From Peredibacter sp045999315 (GTDB lineage: Bacteria > Bdellovibrionota > Bacteriovoracia > Bacteriovoracales > Bacteriovoracaceae): 64,000 nt of DNA. The stretch covers positions 3,348,001 through 3,412,000 of the forward strand of contig NZ_CP174607.1 of NCBI RefSeq assembly GCF_045999315.1. Direction: 5' to 3'. Both the position numbers and the translations under genes were made by a program. How positions within the stretch are numbered: position 1 is the stretch's first letter; each line of letters starts with the position of its first letter. Below the pieces are notes generated by a model. That model did not search any database and was not told where the DNA came from. It was given only the letters and a program-made list of their open reading frames with translations. This document shows, piece after piece, positions 23,276 to 32,704 of the stretch.

Positions 23276-24781
23276 TTAGAACTTCTCCAGAACTTTCAGA
23301 ACCACCGGCTCATTCTCATTTAACTCATCAATCGTCTCAAACACTTTTAAAACCACTTGTTCATAGGTCGCAGTTTTTCCTTGTTGCTTAAGAAGCTGAA
23401 GAATATAGCGACTGGCGCGATCAATAAGCTTATTGTTACTTGGTCGCACCCACGTCATGACATTTCCTTCATAACGGCCCATGAGTCCCATGATGAGAGT
23501 TGAATGAGCGTTCAAGAGCATCTTCACCATCAAGTGATTAAACAGCGGATCTTCACCCCACTCAAACAATGCTTCCTCGCCCTGGCACTTCATGAGCACA
23601 CGGCCATCATCATAGGTGACACTGAACTCTTCAGTAGGAACATTTTTCGAACGGGTCTTGAGTCCAATTTTAGAGATATCAAAACCAAACACACGATCGC
23701 CACCAATGCGCCCACCTAGTTCACTCCACTCTAAAGGCCTTGGGGCACGCCAAAGAAGTTCGCTCCAGGCATGGGCCGATGTTTCGGCCTCAGGAATAAA
23801 CAGGTAACAGAGTCCATGGGGAGCATCGTGATCCAAGCGGTTTTCAAAAGCACGTAAAGAAAAAGTCGGGGAACGTTCCGTTGTATCGGTCAAAATGCTG
23901 ATCGCAAGGAAGGGATCAGTCACATAGTTAAGATATTTTTTGTTCTGATAAAGCTTCGCTTCCAGAGTTGTAAGCGGGGCCATGGCCTCATAACGAGTCA
24001 AGCTCAAGCGGTGAAGAAAGTCTTTGTAAAAGATCTCAAAATCAGTTTTATCTTTGTGCTTGTAAAGAAGACCCACACCTATGGCCAGCATAAGGACGGT
24101 TGAGGCTTGCATGCGAGTTGAGCCCGAAATCGCCATCGGCCCAACTGTTAGGTTAATCTTTTTAACGTTTTTGTTCTCGATGACTTCTCGTGAACGATGA
24201 ATCGGCATCAAAACGTCATCGGGATTACAGTATAAGAAATAAGGTTTTCTCTTTGAATATGAAGCGGCCTTTTGAGCGGCACCAATCACAAAGGGAGTCT
24301 CCCCACCTTCGGTACTTGCTAGGAGAAGATCATTTGGCCCAAAGCCCAGTTCCAATAATTGTCTTTCTCCATAATCAGTTCGGTCTTCAAAACTTTCAAC
24401 CGATTTGATCAGAGCAAAATCTCCACCGGCCATGAATGAGAAGACCTGATTGGCCCCGTCGAACCGCTGACGAAATAGTGTTTCAAGAACCAGAGACAAT
24501 CTTCCGGTGGCCCCGCAACCACACATAAAAATCTTGTTCCCTTTTTCAAGCGTATCTTGAATGTCTAAAGCAAGTTCCCAAAGAGCATCAGTCTTTGTTC
24601 CCATGATTTTTAGAGCATCATGATCCACTTCTTCCAAAAGTTTTAAGGCCGCACTCACGTCCTTCTTAACAACTTGTGAGAGATTGGCCGTTTTGGGATG
24701 AAAACTTTCAGTTACTAAGTGACCGAGTTGAAATTGCGGGGCAATTTCTAAAAAAGCGCGAGATTTTTCTGCGGGTGACAT
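23276..24781 (-). CDS. MurQ/glucokinase-regulator-like double SIS protein
   Basis: About 501 residues related to N-acetylmuramic acid 6-phosphate etherase (MurQ) and the glucokinase regulatory protein family. Visible: VTESFHPKTANLSQ (like TEQRNP), the phosphate-binding MCGCGATGRLSLVLE, STEGGETPFVIGAA and GPMAISGSTRMQAST. MurQ is ~300 residues; the extra ~200 residues look like a second SIS half, as in GKRP. It could recycle murein sugars or bind a sugar phosphate as a regulator. ATG 24781 has AAGG 8 bases upstream; a longer GTG reading to 24862 exists and repeats an xFLExxPxF phrase. An inverted repeat lies upstream. Confidence 0.85.
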   Translation of the reverse strand: MSPAEKSRAFLEIAPQFQLGHLVTESFHPKTANLSQVVKKDVSAALKLLEEVDHDALKIMGTKTDALWELALDIQDTLEKGNKIFMCGCGATGRLSLVLETLFRQRFDGANQVFSFMAGGDFALIKSVESFEDRTDYGERQLLELGFGPNDLLLASTEGGETPFVIGAAQKAASYSKRKPYFLYCNPDDVLMPIHRSREVIENKNVKKINLTVGPMAISGSTRMQASTVLMLAIGVGLLYKHKDKTDFEIFYKDFLHRLSLTRYEAMAPLTTLEAKLYQNKKYLNYVTDPFLAISILTDTTERSPTFSLRAFENRLDHDAPHGLCYLFIPEAETSAHAWSELLWRAPRPLEWSELGGRIGGDRVFGFDISKIGLKTRSKNVPTEEFSVTYDDGRVLMKCQGEEALFEWGEDPLFNHLMVKMLLNAHSTLIMGLMGRYEGNVMTWVRPSNNKLIDRASRYILQLLKQQGKTATYEQVVLKVFETIDELNENEPVVLKVLEKF

Positions 24782-24869
24782 GTTGAACCTTGGAGTAAAT
24801 TCTGGAGTTAATTCTAAGAAGATTGCAGCGGGTTTGGAAGTGAATTGAAGAGTTGGACGCACAGCAAAA

Positions 24870-24882
24870 CGAAACTGTTTCG
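24870..24882 (-). promoter_or_regulatory. Perfect inverted repeat upstream of MurQ-like gene
   Basis: CGAAAC-T-GTTTCG, a 6-bp perfect inverted repeat flanked by AAAA and TTTT, about 90 bp before ATG 24781. Size and symmetry suit a repressor operator; which protein binds is unknown. Confidence 0.4.
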
Positions 24883-25026
24883 ATTTTCAGGGGGAACACA
24901 ATTTGTTTTGGGCAGTAAACATGCCCTCAGAAGTTCTAATGGGTTACTGAGCAATACTAAACGGCTCAACTTGTTTTTAAGATTTCCCTAACGTAGGTTT
25001 TAAGTTCAACAAATTCCTGAGGTCTT

Positions 25027-25692
25027 ATGAGAAAACTTATCTCGTGTTTCATCTTGCTTGCCCTTGCTGTAAACGCCTGGTCCTACAACGAAAGAGGAAA
25101 CTCTGGGTTCACCCTCATTTGCGATGATCCTCAAGACAATAAGTTTTTTGACGCCTGGGAGGCCGAACATCGTTACGGCATGATTCCGGATTATCCGGAA
25201 GTGACCTCAGAATGTTATACAACATCGCAGTGCTTGGCATCCGCTTTGGTCGTGGCGAGAAAATTTCTAAAAAGACTTCCTGAAAAAACTGACATTCGAG
25301 ATTACGCCTTCTACCGAATCAGTAATTTCATGGCCGAAGTTGCGATTAAAGATAACATTGTCATTATTCCTGTAGATGACATCGGTACCGGTATGATTCC
25401 CAAGAATTGTACGCTTCGCCAGACCATTGTTCAGAAAGAACCCATCTTCGAAGAAGATCGCAGATATATTATCTCCAATGATTACTGGAAACTTCTTACC
25501 ACTGAGCAGAGAGGGGTGGGAATTGTTCACGAAATTCTGTACGGATACTATAGTATCTTAAAAATCAAACCTATCAATTCAGAAAAAGTCCGCTACTTGA
25601 ATGCTTTAATTATTTCCGGAAAGGTTGAAGAGATGTCTCCAGCGAGCTTCCAGAAAGTTATGAATCAGGTGTATTCAAATGATGGAAAATGA
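25027..25692 (+). CDS. Secreted Cys-containing protein, cassette A
   Basis: A 221-residue exported protein; signal peptide MRKLISCFILLALAVNAWS. I do not recognise the family, but it is a clear paralogue of the protein at 34203: shared NERGNSGF start, Cys at 32, 63, 69 and 128, IPKNCTLRQTIVQ, RYIISNDYW and GIVHEILYGYY (165-175). The HE pair is not an HExxH zinc motif, so protease activity is not claimed. A GAGG ribosome site precedes ATG. Its last 14 bp overlap the start of the TIGR02147 gene, so the two are coupled. Possibly the regulator's periplasmic sensor or an envelope factor (inference). Confidence 0.85.
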   Translation: MRKLISCFILLALAVNAWSYNERGNSGFTLICDDPQDNKFFDAWEAEHRYGMIPDYPEVTSECYTTSQCLASALVVARKFLKRLPEKTDIRDYAFYRISNFMAEVAIKDNIVIIPVDDIGTGMIPKNCTLRQTIVQKEPIFEEDRRYIISNDYWKLLTTEQRGVGIVHEILYGYYSILKIKPINSEKVRYLNALIISGKVEEMSPASFQKVMNQVYSNDGK

Positions 25693-26446
25693 TAACTCTC
25701 TGGCCATCTTGCTTTCAAATATACTTGAAGCAAGAAAGAAGAAAAACGCAAACTACTCCCTGCGTGCCTTCGCAAGAGATTTGGGTATTTCATCCGGGCG
25801 ACTGAGTAATATCCTGAACAATAAGTACCTACCAGGCACTTCGATTTCAAACCGAATCATAGCTTCCCTCAACCTGAACGAAAAAGAATGTGAAGAGTTC
25901 AATCAGATACTAGAGGAATGTCACAAAAAGTTTAAGCTTCTTGGAGAAGCGCACTTACTTCACGAGGAAGAGTACGCTTTAATCAGAGACTGGCACCACT
26001 TTGCCATCCTCAATCTCATGGAGACATCCACGTATGTTGATGATCCGAACTGGATCGCCGGCCGTTTAAACTTAACCGTTGAAACAGTGATTGAGTCCTT
26101 AGACATCCTGGAAGACCTAAACCTGATTGAGATGAAGAAAGGAAAGCGCTACCCTACATATAAAAATCTTACGACGACCCATGGAATTCCTTCGGAAGTC
26201 GTTCGCGAAAGTCATCGTCAGATTATTACCAAGTCTTTGGACTCACTTAATGATCCAAATGACATCAGAGACATTACTTCAGTAAGCGTCTCGGTCAATA
26301 TGGCCAATCTTCCTAAAGTAAAAGAGCTGGCCCGCGAATTCAGAAGAAAGGCGGCCCTCCTTCTCGAGGAAGGAGAGCGAACAGAGGTCTACAATATCAA
26401 TATTCAGATCGTGCCGGTGACAAAGAATATCATGAAGAACGTTTAG
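25679..26446 (+). CDS. TIGR02147/DUF4423 family regulator, cassette A
   Basis: A 255-residue protein. Residues ~27-68 form a helix-turn-helix (YSLRAFARDLGISSGRLSNI), then the DUF4423 region with DWHHFAILNLME, a second winged-helix-like part (IAGRLNLTVETVIESLDIL), TTTHGIPSEVVRESHRQ and a C-terminal strand EVYNINIQIVPVT. This TIGR02147 architecture is expanded in Fibrobacter and Bdellovibrio-like genomes; its targets are not known. Overlaps the upstream secreted-protein gene by 14 bp and the convergent S74 gene by 4 bp. Paralogue of the gene at 34890. Confidence 0.9.
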   Translation: MMENDNSLAILLSNILEARKKKNANYSLRAFARDLGISSGRLSNILNNKYLPGTSISNRIIASLNLNEKECEEFNQILEECHKKFKLLGEAHLLHEEEYALIRDWHHFAILNLMETSTYVDDPNWIAGRLNLTVETVIESLDILEDLNLIEMKKGKRYPTYKNLTTTHGIPSEVVRESHRQIITKSLDSLNDPNDIRDITSVSVSVNMANLPKVKELAREFRRKAALLLEEGERTEVYNINIQIVPVTKNIMKNV

Positions 26447-29400
26447 TTATTTTGCTTCTGTAAGATCAGCTTCTCAATACGTTCTAGTCTTTCCCTGTTC
26501 TCTTCATTTTCTTCGGTGAGCTTGTTGTTCTCGGCCTTTAATCTTTCGATTTCTTTTTTCAATTCCACGTGCTCATCTACGACTTTTTGCGATCTTCTTT
26601 CTACCAGCAATACTCTTTGAAATAATTCTTGGAGCGATTTCACTATGGGCGCAATGAGTTCGGAATAATTGACACCAAAGCGATCAGCATCTTTATCGTA
26701 ATTTACGATTCCGTTACTTCCGATCCTTTGGTCTCTTAATTTTTTATCTATATCCTGGGCAATGAATCCAAAGTGAATTTTATTATCACCTTCATCTTTC
26801 CAGCGATATTGAACAGGATTTAAAGAGTTGATGAATCCTTCACCCAGTGAAAGTCCTGAAATGTCTTTTTTTAGCCTTTTATCTGAAGTTTGAATTGTTC
26901 CATTGGCCGCATGAACGGCGGACCAGCGATAAGTCGCATTCCCCAATGTATGAGTGTTGTCCACGGAAGGAGTCACAACACCTGCCACTGTTAACACAGA
27001 GTTTGCAGTCGTTGTACCAATCAAGAGATTTCCACTTGAATCCAACCGCATTTTTTCAAATGTTCCACCAGTGTAAAATCGAACATCTTGTCCAGCATTT
27101 CGAGCTGCGATTGAAATTCCTGTCACTGTTGTTGGTTGAGTAAATAGAGCAAGACGGTTTGCTAAATCGGCATTGGCCGCACTTCCATTAATGGCAAGGT
27201 TACCACCAACATTGTTCAATGATCCAATTGAAAGAGCGATCTGAGAACCGCTGGAGGTTCCATTATTGCTATTTTTCACCCATATCCCATGAAGGTTATT
27301 CACGTTATTTATGACTTCAAGGCGGTAGTTAGATGGAGAACCACCAATCCCCACTCTACTACTTCCATCCTCAAGAATGGTAGAGTTGCCAATCGTTCCA
27401 GCGGCAGTGAATTTGGGAATATATGTTGCTGTACCTGAACCTGATATACCACCGGATGGAGTCTCCCAAGTGGCCAATCCATCAGCATCAGAAGTTAAAA
27501 CTTTACCAACACCAGGAATACCACCAGTGATTTTCACTTGGCCTGCGACTTCTAATTTTGCTCCAGGGTTATTTGTGCCTATCCCGACATTTCCTGTAGA
27601 TGTAATACGAACTTTTTCTAAACCATTTGTGGTGAAAGCTAAAACTTCTTGCGTAGGGGAAAACATCCCTGTATCCGCATCTCCTTGAAATAAAAAAGCT
27701 GGCGAAGTCTCTGTGCCAGCTGTTCGAGTAATCCCTGCCCCCCCAGTCTGAGTCGAAATAATTGAATTTCCCATTGACCAAAGGTTTCCATGAGAAGTTG
27801 TTCTTAAACCAATGGCGTAATTTCCTACTCTAAAAAACCCAGTTCCGGTATCGGCCGCGAAAGTGATAGATGGAGTCGTTGAATTTCCATCAATAGCTTT
27901 AAATTGTCCTGTCATCGCAACTGAACCATCTTTCATAAAGTCACCTGAACCACTGGCCGGCGTTGTCCACGTCGCAAGTCCCGTTGCATCTGAAGTTAAA
28001 ACTTTACCGGCACCAGGAGAGCCACCTGTGATTTTCACTTGGCCCGCGACTTCGAGTTTGGCTCCAGGAGCATTTGTACCAATGCCAATGTTACCCGTAG
28101 AGAGGTTACCAAAAAGAGCATCACCGATATTTAGATGATTTGATGTAGAGGCCGAAGGAGCTTCTGCATTATTACCAATTAAAATATTATTGCTTCCGTA
28201 CGCAAAAGAGTTACCAGCATCGTTACCAATGATTACGTTAGTGCTTCCAAGAGTGGAGCCATAACCCACATTATAACCAATGAGCACGTTCATCCCAGCT
28301 TCAGTCGCACCATTATCCGAAACCCCATAACCAATGCCAACAGACTGTGATCCTTCTAATGATGAATTTTTACCCACAAGAACTGTATTAGAACCTGTAG
28401 AGCGGGCAGAATGTCCGATCGCCACAGATGCAGTTGGAGCAAGTGCATAGGCACCAATCGCAACACTTTGGGAAAGATCAGCATTATCGTTGGCATTGTA
28501 TCCGATAGCAACGTTCTGGCCACCAGTTGTAATTTGATCACCGGCCCCGTTACCAAAAGCGACGTTGCCATTTCCTGAAGTAATGATATCCAATGCTCCG
28601 TACCCTAGGGCCGTATTACCAGAACCTGTCACTGAAGGATTTCCTGCATTGGTTCCAACAAATACGTTGGCAGTTCCAGGCGTATCAGCATCAGTTAAAG
28701 CGTTTAAGTTCGTAGCTCCTGCACTAGGAGTAGTCCAAGTCGCTAAACCAGCTGCATCGGAAGTTAAAACCTTCCCTGCTCCCGGTGAGCCACCTGTGAT
28801 TTTCACCTGACCCGCGACTTCGAGTTTCGCTCCTGGAGAAGTTGTTCCGATTCCAACATTTCCAAGGTTATCAATCCGCATTCTTTCAGTGTCACCCACC
28901 CCTCCATCAGAGGTATAGAAGGCCATGATTCCTTCGCGGTCTCCACTCGTAAAATTTGCTCCAGTTAAACCAACAATTCTTGCAACAGCTTGAGTTGCAG
29001 TTGAGGCACCCGTTGTATAATTTGCTCCAAATGAGAACGATCCAATACTGCTATTAGCTGCAAAAGGAGAATGTGCTCCTGGTGTTCCCCCTGTACCCCA
29101 AACTTGGAAATAAGACTCACTTCCAGTTTCTCCATTACGATAAGTTCGGGCCATTACCCCAGCATAAGGATCTGACCCACCACCACTTCCAGTAGCACTT
29201 ACTACGACAGCTGAATCTTGGGCGAATAAATCTGCTTTAAAGGTACTTCCGTTTTTTTCAACATGAAGCTTAGCTGTTGGTGTAGTGGTTCCTATTCCTA
29301 CATCCCCTGAATTATTATTATAGATATTACTTCCTGAAGTCGTCCAAACCTGAGCACCAGTAATTGCCGTATTAAGCGCCTGAAGATTCACCACGTCTGT

Positions 29401-32400
29401 TAAATTCAAAGGAGCTACTGTCGTCTGTAATGGAAGTGTTCCGTTCGCTGGATAAGTCACACCATTTATCGTTGCCCCAGCAGAAAGTGGAGATTGTTTA
29501 TTATTAAACGTATTCCAATCCGTTGAGCTTAGATAACCATCTGTCGTAGTATTTGCTTGAGAGATCGAAACAACTGGAGTTGTTGTTCCAGTAACAGTCA
29601 CTGGAGCGGTCCCAGTTACACTTGTGACGCCACCGGGAGCGATCGTTGTCCACGATGCTAATCCGGAAGCGTCCGAAGTCAGAACTTTACCAGCACCAGG
29701 GGAACCTCCAGTGATTTTTACTTGCCCGACCACTTCCAGGGCAGAAGTCGGAGATGACGTTCCGATCCCCACGTTGCCTGAAGTTCGATAAACGTTTCCT
29801 GCGCTTGTTCCCCACTGTCCAAAGCCATCTACATATTGCTTATTAACAACGTCTGTTAAGTTTATCGGAGTATTTGACACTTGCAGGTTCTGGGCCGGAG
29901 TTGCCGGATAAATCACATTATTAATCGTCGCCCCAGCGATAAGAGCGTCTTGTTTATTATTAAAAATGTTCCAATCTGTTGAACTTAAAAATCCATTGGT
30001 GGTCGCAGAGGCCTGTGAAATAGAAATAACTGGGGTTGTTGATCCGGTTGCCACATTGATGGGTGCTGTCCCTGTTACATTCGTGACAGTTCCTCCACTA
30101 CCAGAAGCGGCGATGGTTATCCCGCCAGGAGAATTCGTCACCGTCACTCCTGTTCCAGCGGTGATCGTTGCCGCCACTGGAGTATTACCAGTTGATCCAA
30201 TTAACAACTGTCCATTGGTCAAGGCCGGTGCTTCAACGATCGCCGCCGGAGTCGACACCATGATTCTATTTCCAGAGAGCGAACTGGTGTTGGTTCCACC
30301 TCTAGAAACCGGTAAGACACCAGTTGTAATTTTGGCCGCATCTAAATTAGGAATGTCAGAGGCACCCAGCATGGCATTTACCCAAGCGGTACCGTTGTAT
30401 TTTAAAAAGTTCCCACTTGTAAGAGATGAGATCGTAACTGTCGTACCTTTAATTTTATCCACACTGGTCGCATTGTAAGTGCCACTTACATCCCCCGTTA
30501 AAGAAGTTGCAGTTCCGAGCTTTGAAGAAAAGGCATCGTAGTCTGTTTTACTGAGGAGACCGGCCGTGACACCTGCTCCACTGGCCATAGGAATATTTAA
30601 AGTGTGAACTCCTGTTGCTGGAGTTGTTACCCAATTGGGAGAAGCCCCTGTTGATCCAGGAACCGCAAAGGAATGAGAGCCGACAGATGATCCATTAATA
30701 TCGGTGATTCCTGAACCACTTACTCCGAAGGTAAGCCAGCTAGTTCCATTACAGTATTGCACATTACCGCTATTGTATCGGAGTGTGCCCACCTTGCTGG
30801 CGCCACATGCTAATCCATCATTACCAATTTGTATTCCACCGATGACCTCAAGTGCTGATCGAGGAGTAAGTGTTCCAATCCCCACACTACCTGAAGCGTT
30901 CCATATACCGAAGTTCGGAAACCTGGCCCCTCCATCAAAAGTCACCGCTGTCGTCGTCGTCGCTCCTCTACCAGTCACCGTCGCAAGTGTGTCCGCTTCA
31001 GAAGTTAAAAAGTTTGGCGCCCACGGCACCCAAGCAGATCCATTGTATTGAAGAAGATCTCCCGTTGTTCCTCCCACCATTCCAATCACACCAGTGCCGG
31101 AATTATAACTGATGGGAGATGAAGCGGAGATTGCCCCTCGGGCGAGAGTGCTTGAATAATATTTATTAGTGGCGCCTTCAGGAACCACATCAGTATTTAA
31201 CGTTTGCCAAGTTTTGTCTCCCCGCCAATACTGAGCATTCGTCCCTGGAGCAATATCAGGTTCTTTTCCATCCAATGCTGTCGTGAGGCCAGCGATCTTC
31301 GATTGCGCAATGTTTGCAGTCGCAGAGACATCAGCGTCCACGATCGACCCATCAGTAATGTCGGTTGAACTCACAGAAGTATTGTCCCAGGAGAGATTGC
31401 CGGAACCATCGGTCTTTAAAAACTGTCCGTTTGTTCCATCATTCGCAGGCAGAGTAAAAGTCACGCCAGCAGTTGTCACTGGCGCGCGAAGTTCGACATA
31501 GTTTGATCCGGAATCTTTGAAACGAAGTCTTCCAGTTACTGCAATGTTCCCGACCACATCTAACTTTTCACTCGGAGTTCCCGTTCCTACTCCAACATTA
31601 CCAGCATTGAAATAAATATGAGGAGCTGCATCTATCCATTGAGATGAAGTGACTCCACCAAGTTGATTATCAACATACTGCTTATTAACAATTTGATCAG
31701 GAAATACAGGAGTAGGAACTCCATTGATCGTCCCAACAGTTAGTGTTCCGCCGGTTTTATCTAATTTATTGTTGGATAAATCAGTCGCCTGTCCTTGAAG
31801 TTTTCCAATGGCCGTAAGAATGTTGTCTGTTGCAAGGACGACAGATGAAGAAGCGGCCGAGAAACCATTTAGTATCGTATTCAAAACATCAGAGGCAAAA
31901 GTGCCCCAAGTATTGTCCCCTTTTAAATAATTTGTCCCATCACGGGTCCCCGCAAGTTTCGCAAGATCAATTCCTCCCGCTAAATGCGCATTGGTGATTC
32001 CGCCTGGTTCAACTGAAATAGTTCCTGAATTTGTAATGGGTCCACCTACCAATCCTGAACCAGTGTGAATCGTTGTCACTGATCCGTTTCCAGTCCCACC
32101 AATGCCGGGTGTCCATCTTTTGAGCGTATCGTCCCACTTTAAGACTTGGTCCTGTAAGGCCCCCATCTGTGGAAGGTTCTTGGCGTAATTGGCCATATAA
32201 GAAGATGGAACCGCATACATATTTTGAACTGCATAGGTTCTACTATTTGTTGTGTCTGTCACCTGATAGGTCATGTTATGGCCAGAAGGAACGGCCTCCA
32301 TCACGTTTTGAAGTGTCTCTCCTCCACAATCAGGTGGATCGAATTTTAATTTGACGTGAAAGACCCCGTTTGACAGTGGAACGCCTGAGATGGTTTTTGA

Positions 32401-32577
32401 ACACAGTGTAGTTGATGAATCATTGGTCGAACTTAAATCAAATCGTAACGACACCGGCCCACTTACAGGAGATCCATTACTATTCACCAATCGTCCCGAA
32501 TAACTTAATGAGTCCAGGGCCCATGCATTGATTGGACAAACACTAACAATAGTGAGGATTAAAATTAAATTTTTCAC
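26443..32577 (-). CDS. Giant fibre protein with S74 self-cleaving chaperone end, cassette A
   Basis: A 2044-residue exported protein. Signal peptide MKNLILILTIVSVCPINAWA, then a small beta domain (LSYSGRLVNSNGSPVSGPV). The body holds nine GNVGIGT-type fibre repeats; four carry a longer near-identical unit (KITGGSPGAGKVLTSDA, GLATW). Around residues 1330-1480 are hexapeptide SVAIG repeats like YadA/Hep_Hag heads. At Ser1898 begins the S74 domain, SDKRLKKDI, with the Ser and Lys spaced five apart as in phage endosialidase autoproteolysis, followed by a coiled coil to the end. GTG start has AAAGGTG upstream. Likely a trimeric surface fibre. Confidence 0.9.
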   Translation of the reverse strand: MKNLILILTIVSVCPINAWALDSLSYSGRLVNSNGSPVSGPVSLRFDLSSTNDSSTTLCSKTISGVPLSNGVFHVKLKFDPPDCGGETLQNVMEAVPSGHNMTYQVTDTTNSRTYAVQNMYAVPSSYMANYAKNLPQMGALQDQVLKWDDTLKRWTPGIGGTGNGSVTTIHTGSGLVGGPITNSGTISVEPGGITNAHLAGGIDLAKLAGTRDGTNYLKGDNTWGTFASDVLNTILNGFSAASSSVVLATDNILTAIGKLQGQATDLSNNKLDKTGGTLTVGTINGVPTPVFPDQIVNKQYVDNQLGGVTSSQWIDAAPHIYFNAGNVGVGTGTPSEKLDVVGNIAVTGRLRFKDSGSNYVELRAPVTTAGVTFTLPANDGTNGQFLKTDGSGNLSWDNTSVSSTDITDGSIVDADVSATANIAQSKIAGLTTALDGKEPDIAPGTNAQYWRGDKTWQTLNTDVVPEGATNKYYSSTLARGAISASSPISYNSGTGVIGMVGGTTGDLLQYNGSAWVPWAPNFLTSEADTLATVTGRGATTTTAVTFDGGARFPNFGIWNASGSVGIGTLTPRSALEVIGGIQIGNDGLACGASKVGTLRYNSGNVQYCNGTSWLTFGVSGSGITDINGSSVGSHSFAVPGSTGASPNWVTTPATGVHTLNIPMASGAGVTAGLLSKTDYDAFSSKLGTATSLTGDVSGTYNATSVDKIKGTTVTISSLTSGNFLKYNGTAWVNAMLGASDIPNLDAAKITTGVLPVSRGGTNTSSLSGNRIMVSTPAAIVEAPALTNGQLLIGSTGNTPVAATITAGTGVTVTNSPGGITIAASGSGGTVTNVTGTAPINVATGSTTPVISISQASATTNGFLSSTDWNIFNNKQDALIAGATINNVIYPATPAQNLQVSNTPINLTDVVNKQYVDGFGQWGTSAGNVYRTSGNVGIGTSSPTSALEVVGQVKITGGSPGAGKVLTSDASGLASWTTIAPGGVTSVTGTAPVTVTGTTTPVVSISQANTTTDGYLSSTDWNTFNNKQSPLSAGATINGVTYPANGTLPLQTTVAPLNLTDVVNLQALNTAITGAQVWTTSGSNIYNNNSGDVGIGTTTPTAKLHVEKNGSTFKADLFAQDSAVVVSATGSGGGSDPYAGVMARTYRNGETGSESYFQVWGTGGTPGAHSPFAANSSIGSFSFGANYTTGASTATQAVARIVGLTGANFTSGDREGIMAFYTSDGGVGDTERMRIDNLGNVGIGTTSPGAKLEVAGQVKITGGSPGAGKVLTSDAAGLATWTTPSAGATNLNALTDADTPGTANVFVGTNAGNPSVTGSGNTALGYGALDIITSGNGNVAFGNGAGDQITTGGQNVAIGYNANDNADLSQSVAIGAYALAPTASVAIGHSARSTGSNTVLVGKNSSLEGSQSVGIGYGVSDNGATEAGMNVLIGYNVGYGSTLGSTNVIIGNDAGNSFAYGSNNILIGNNAEAPSASTSNHLNIGDALFGNLSTGNIGIGTNAPGAKLEVAGQVKITGGSPGAGKVLTSDATGLATWTTPASGSGDFMKDGSVAMTGQFKAIDGNSTTPSITFAADTGTGFFRVGNYAIGLRTTSHGNLWSMGNSIISTQTGGAGITRTAGTETSPAFLFQGDADTGMFSPTQEVLAFTTNGLEKVRITSTGNVGIGTNNPGAKLEVAGQVKITGGIPGVGKVLTSDADGLATWETPSGGISGSGTATYIPKFTAAGTIGNSTILEDGSSRVGIGGSPSNYRLEVINNVNNLHGIWVKNSNNGTSSGSQIALSIGSLNNVGGNLAINGSAANADLANRLALFTQPTTVTGISIAARNAGQDVRFYTGGTFEKMRLDSSGNLLIGTTTANSVLTVAGVVTPSVDNTHTLGNATYRWSAVHAANGTIQTSDKRLKKDISGLSLGEGFINSLNPVQYRWKDEGDNKIHFGFIAQDIDKKLRDQRIGSNGIVNYDKDADRFGVNYSELIAPIVKSLQELFQRVLLVERRSQKVVDEHVELKKEIERLKAENNKLTEENEENRERLERIEKLILQKQNN
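27460..29782 (-). repeat. Four ~137-bp near-identical direct repeats in the fibre gene
   Basis: Copies at about 27460-27596, 27958-28096, 28726-28862 and 29635-29782 encode the unit GxGKVLTSDAxGLATW together with AKLEVAGQVKITGG. Spacing varies (about 500-900 bp) with unrelated modules between, a layout open to recombination that swaps fibre segments. Confidence 0.8.
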
Positions 32578-32704
32578 AGTTCACCTTTTATTTCTTCATA
32601 AATGGTAAAACCTAACAAACGTTTCGTTTCTTCAGGGGAACAGATATGAGACACCTTAAGCTGAAATTTAGGTAAGCGGAAAAGACTCAGCCGAAGAGAC
32701 TCAC

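Noticed and set aside
25519..25551. Zinc protease motif in the secreted cassette proteins
   Set aside because: GIVHEILYGYY has HE but no second His at HExxH, and no other zinc ligand pattern is seen.
29966..30478. 170-codon plus-strand ORF and similar ORFs across 27-31 kb
   Set aside because: Antisense shadows of the 2044-residue fibre gene: no ribosome sites, Val/Pro-rich composition that mirrors its Thr/Gly codons.
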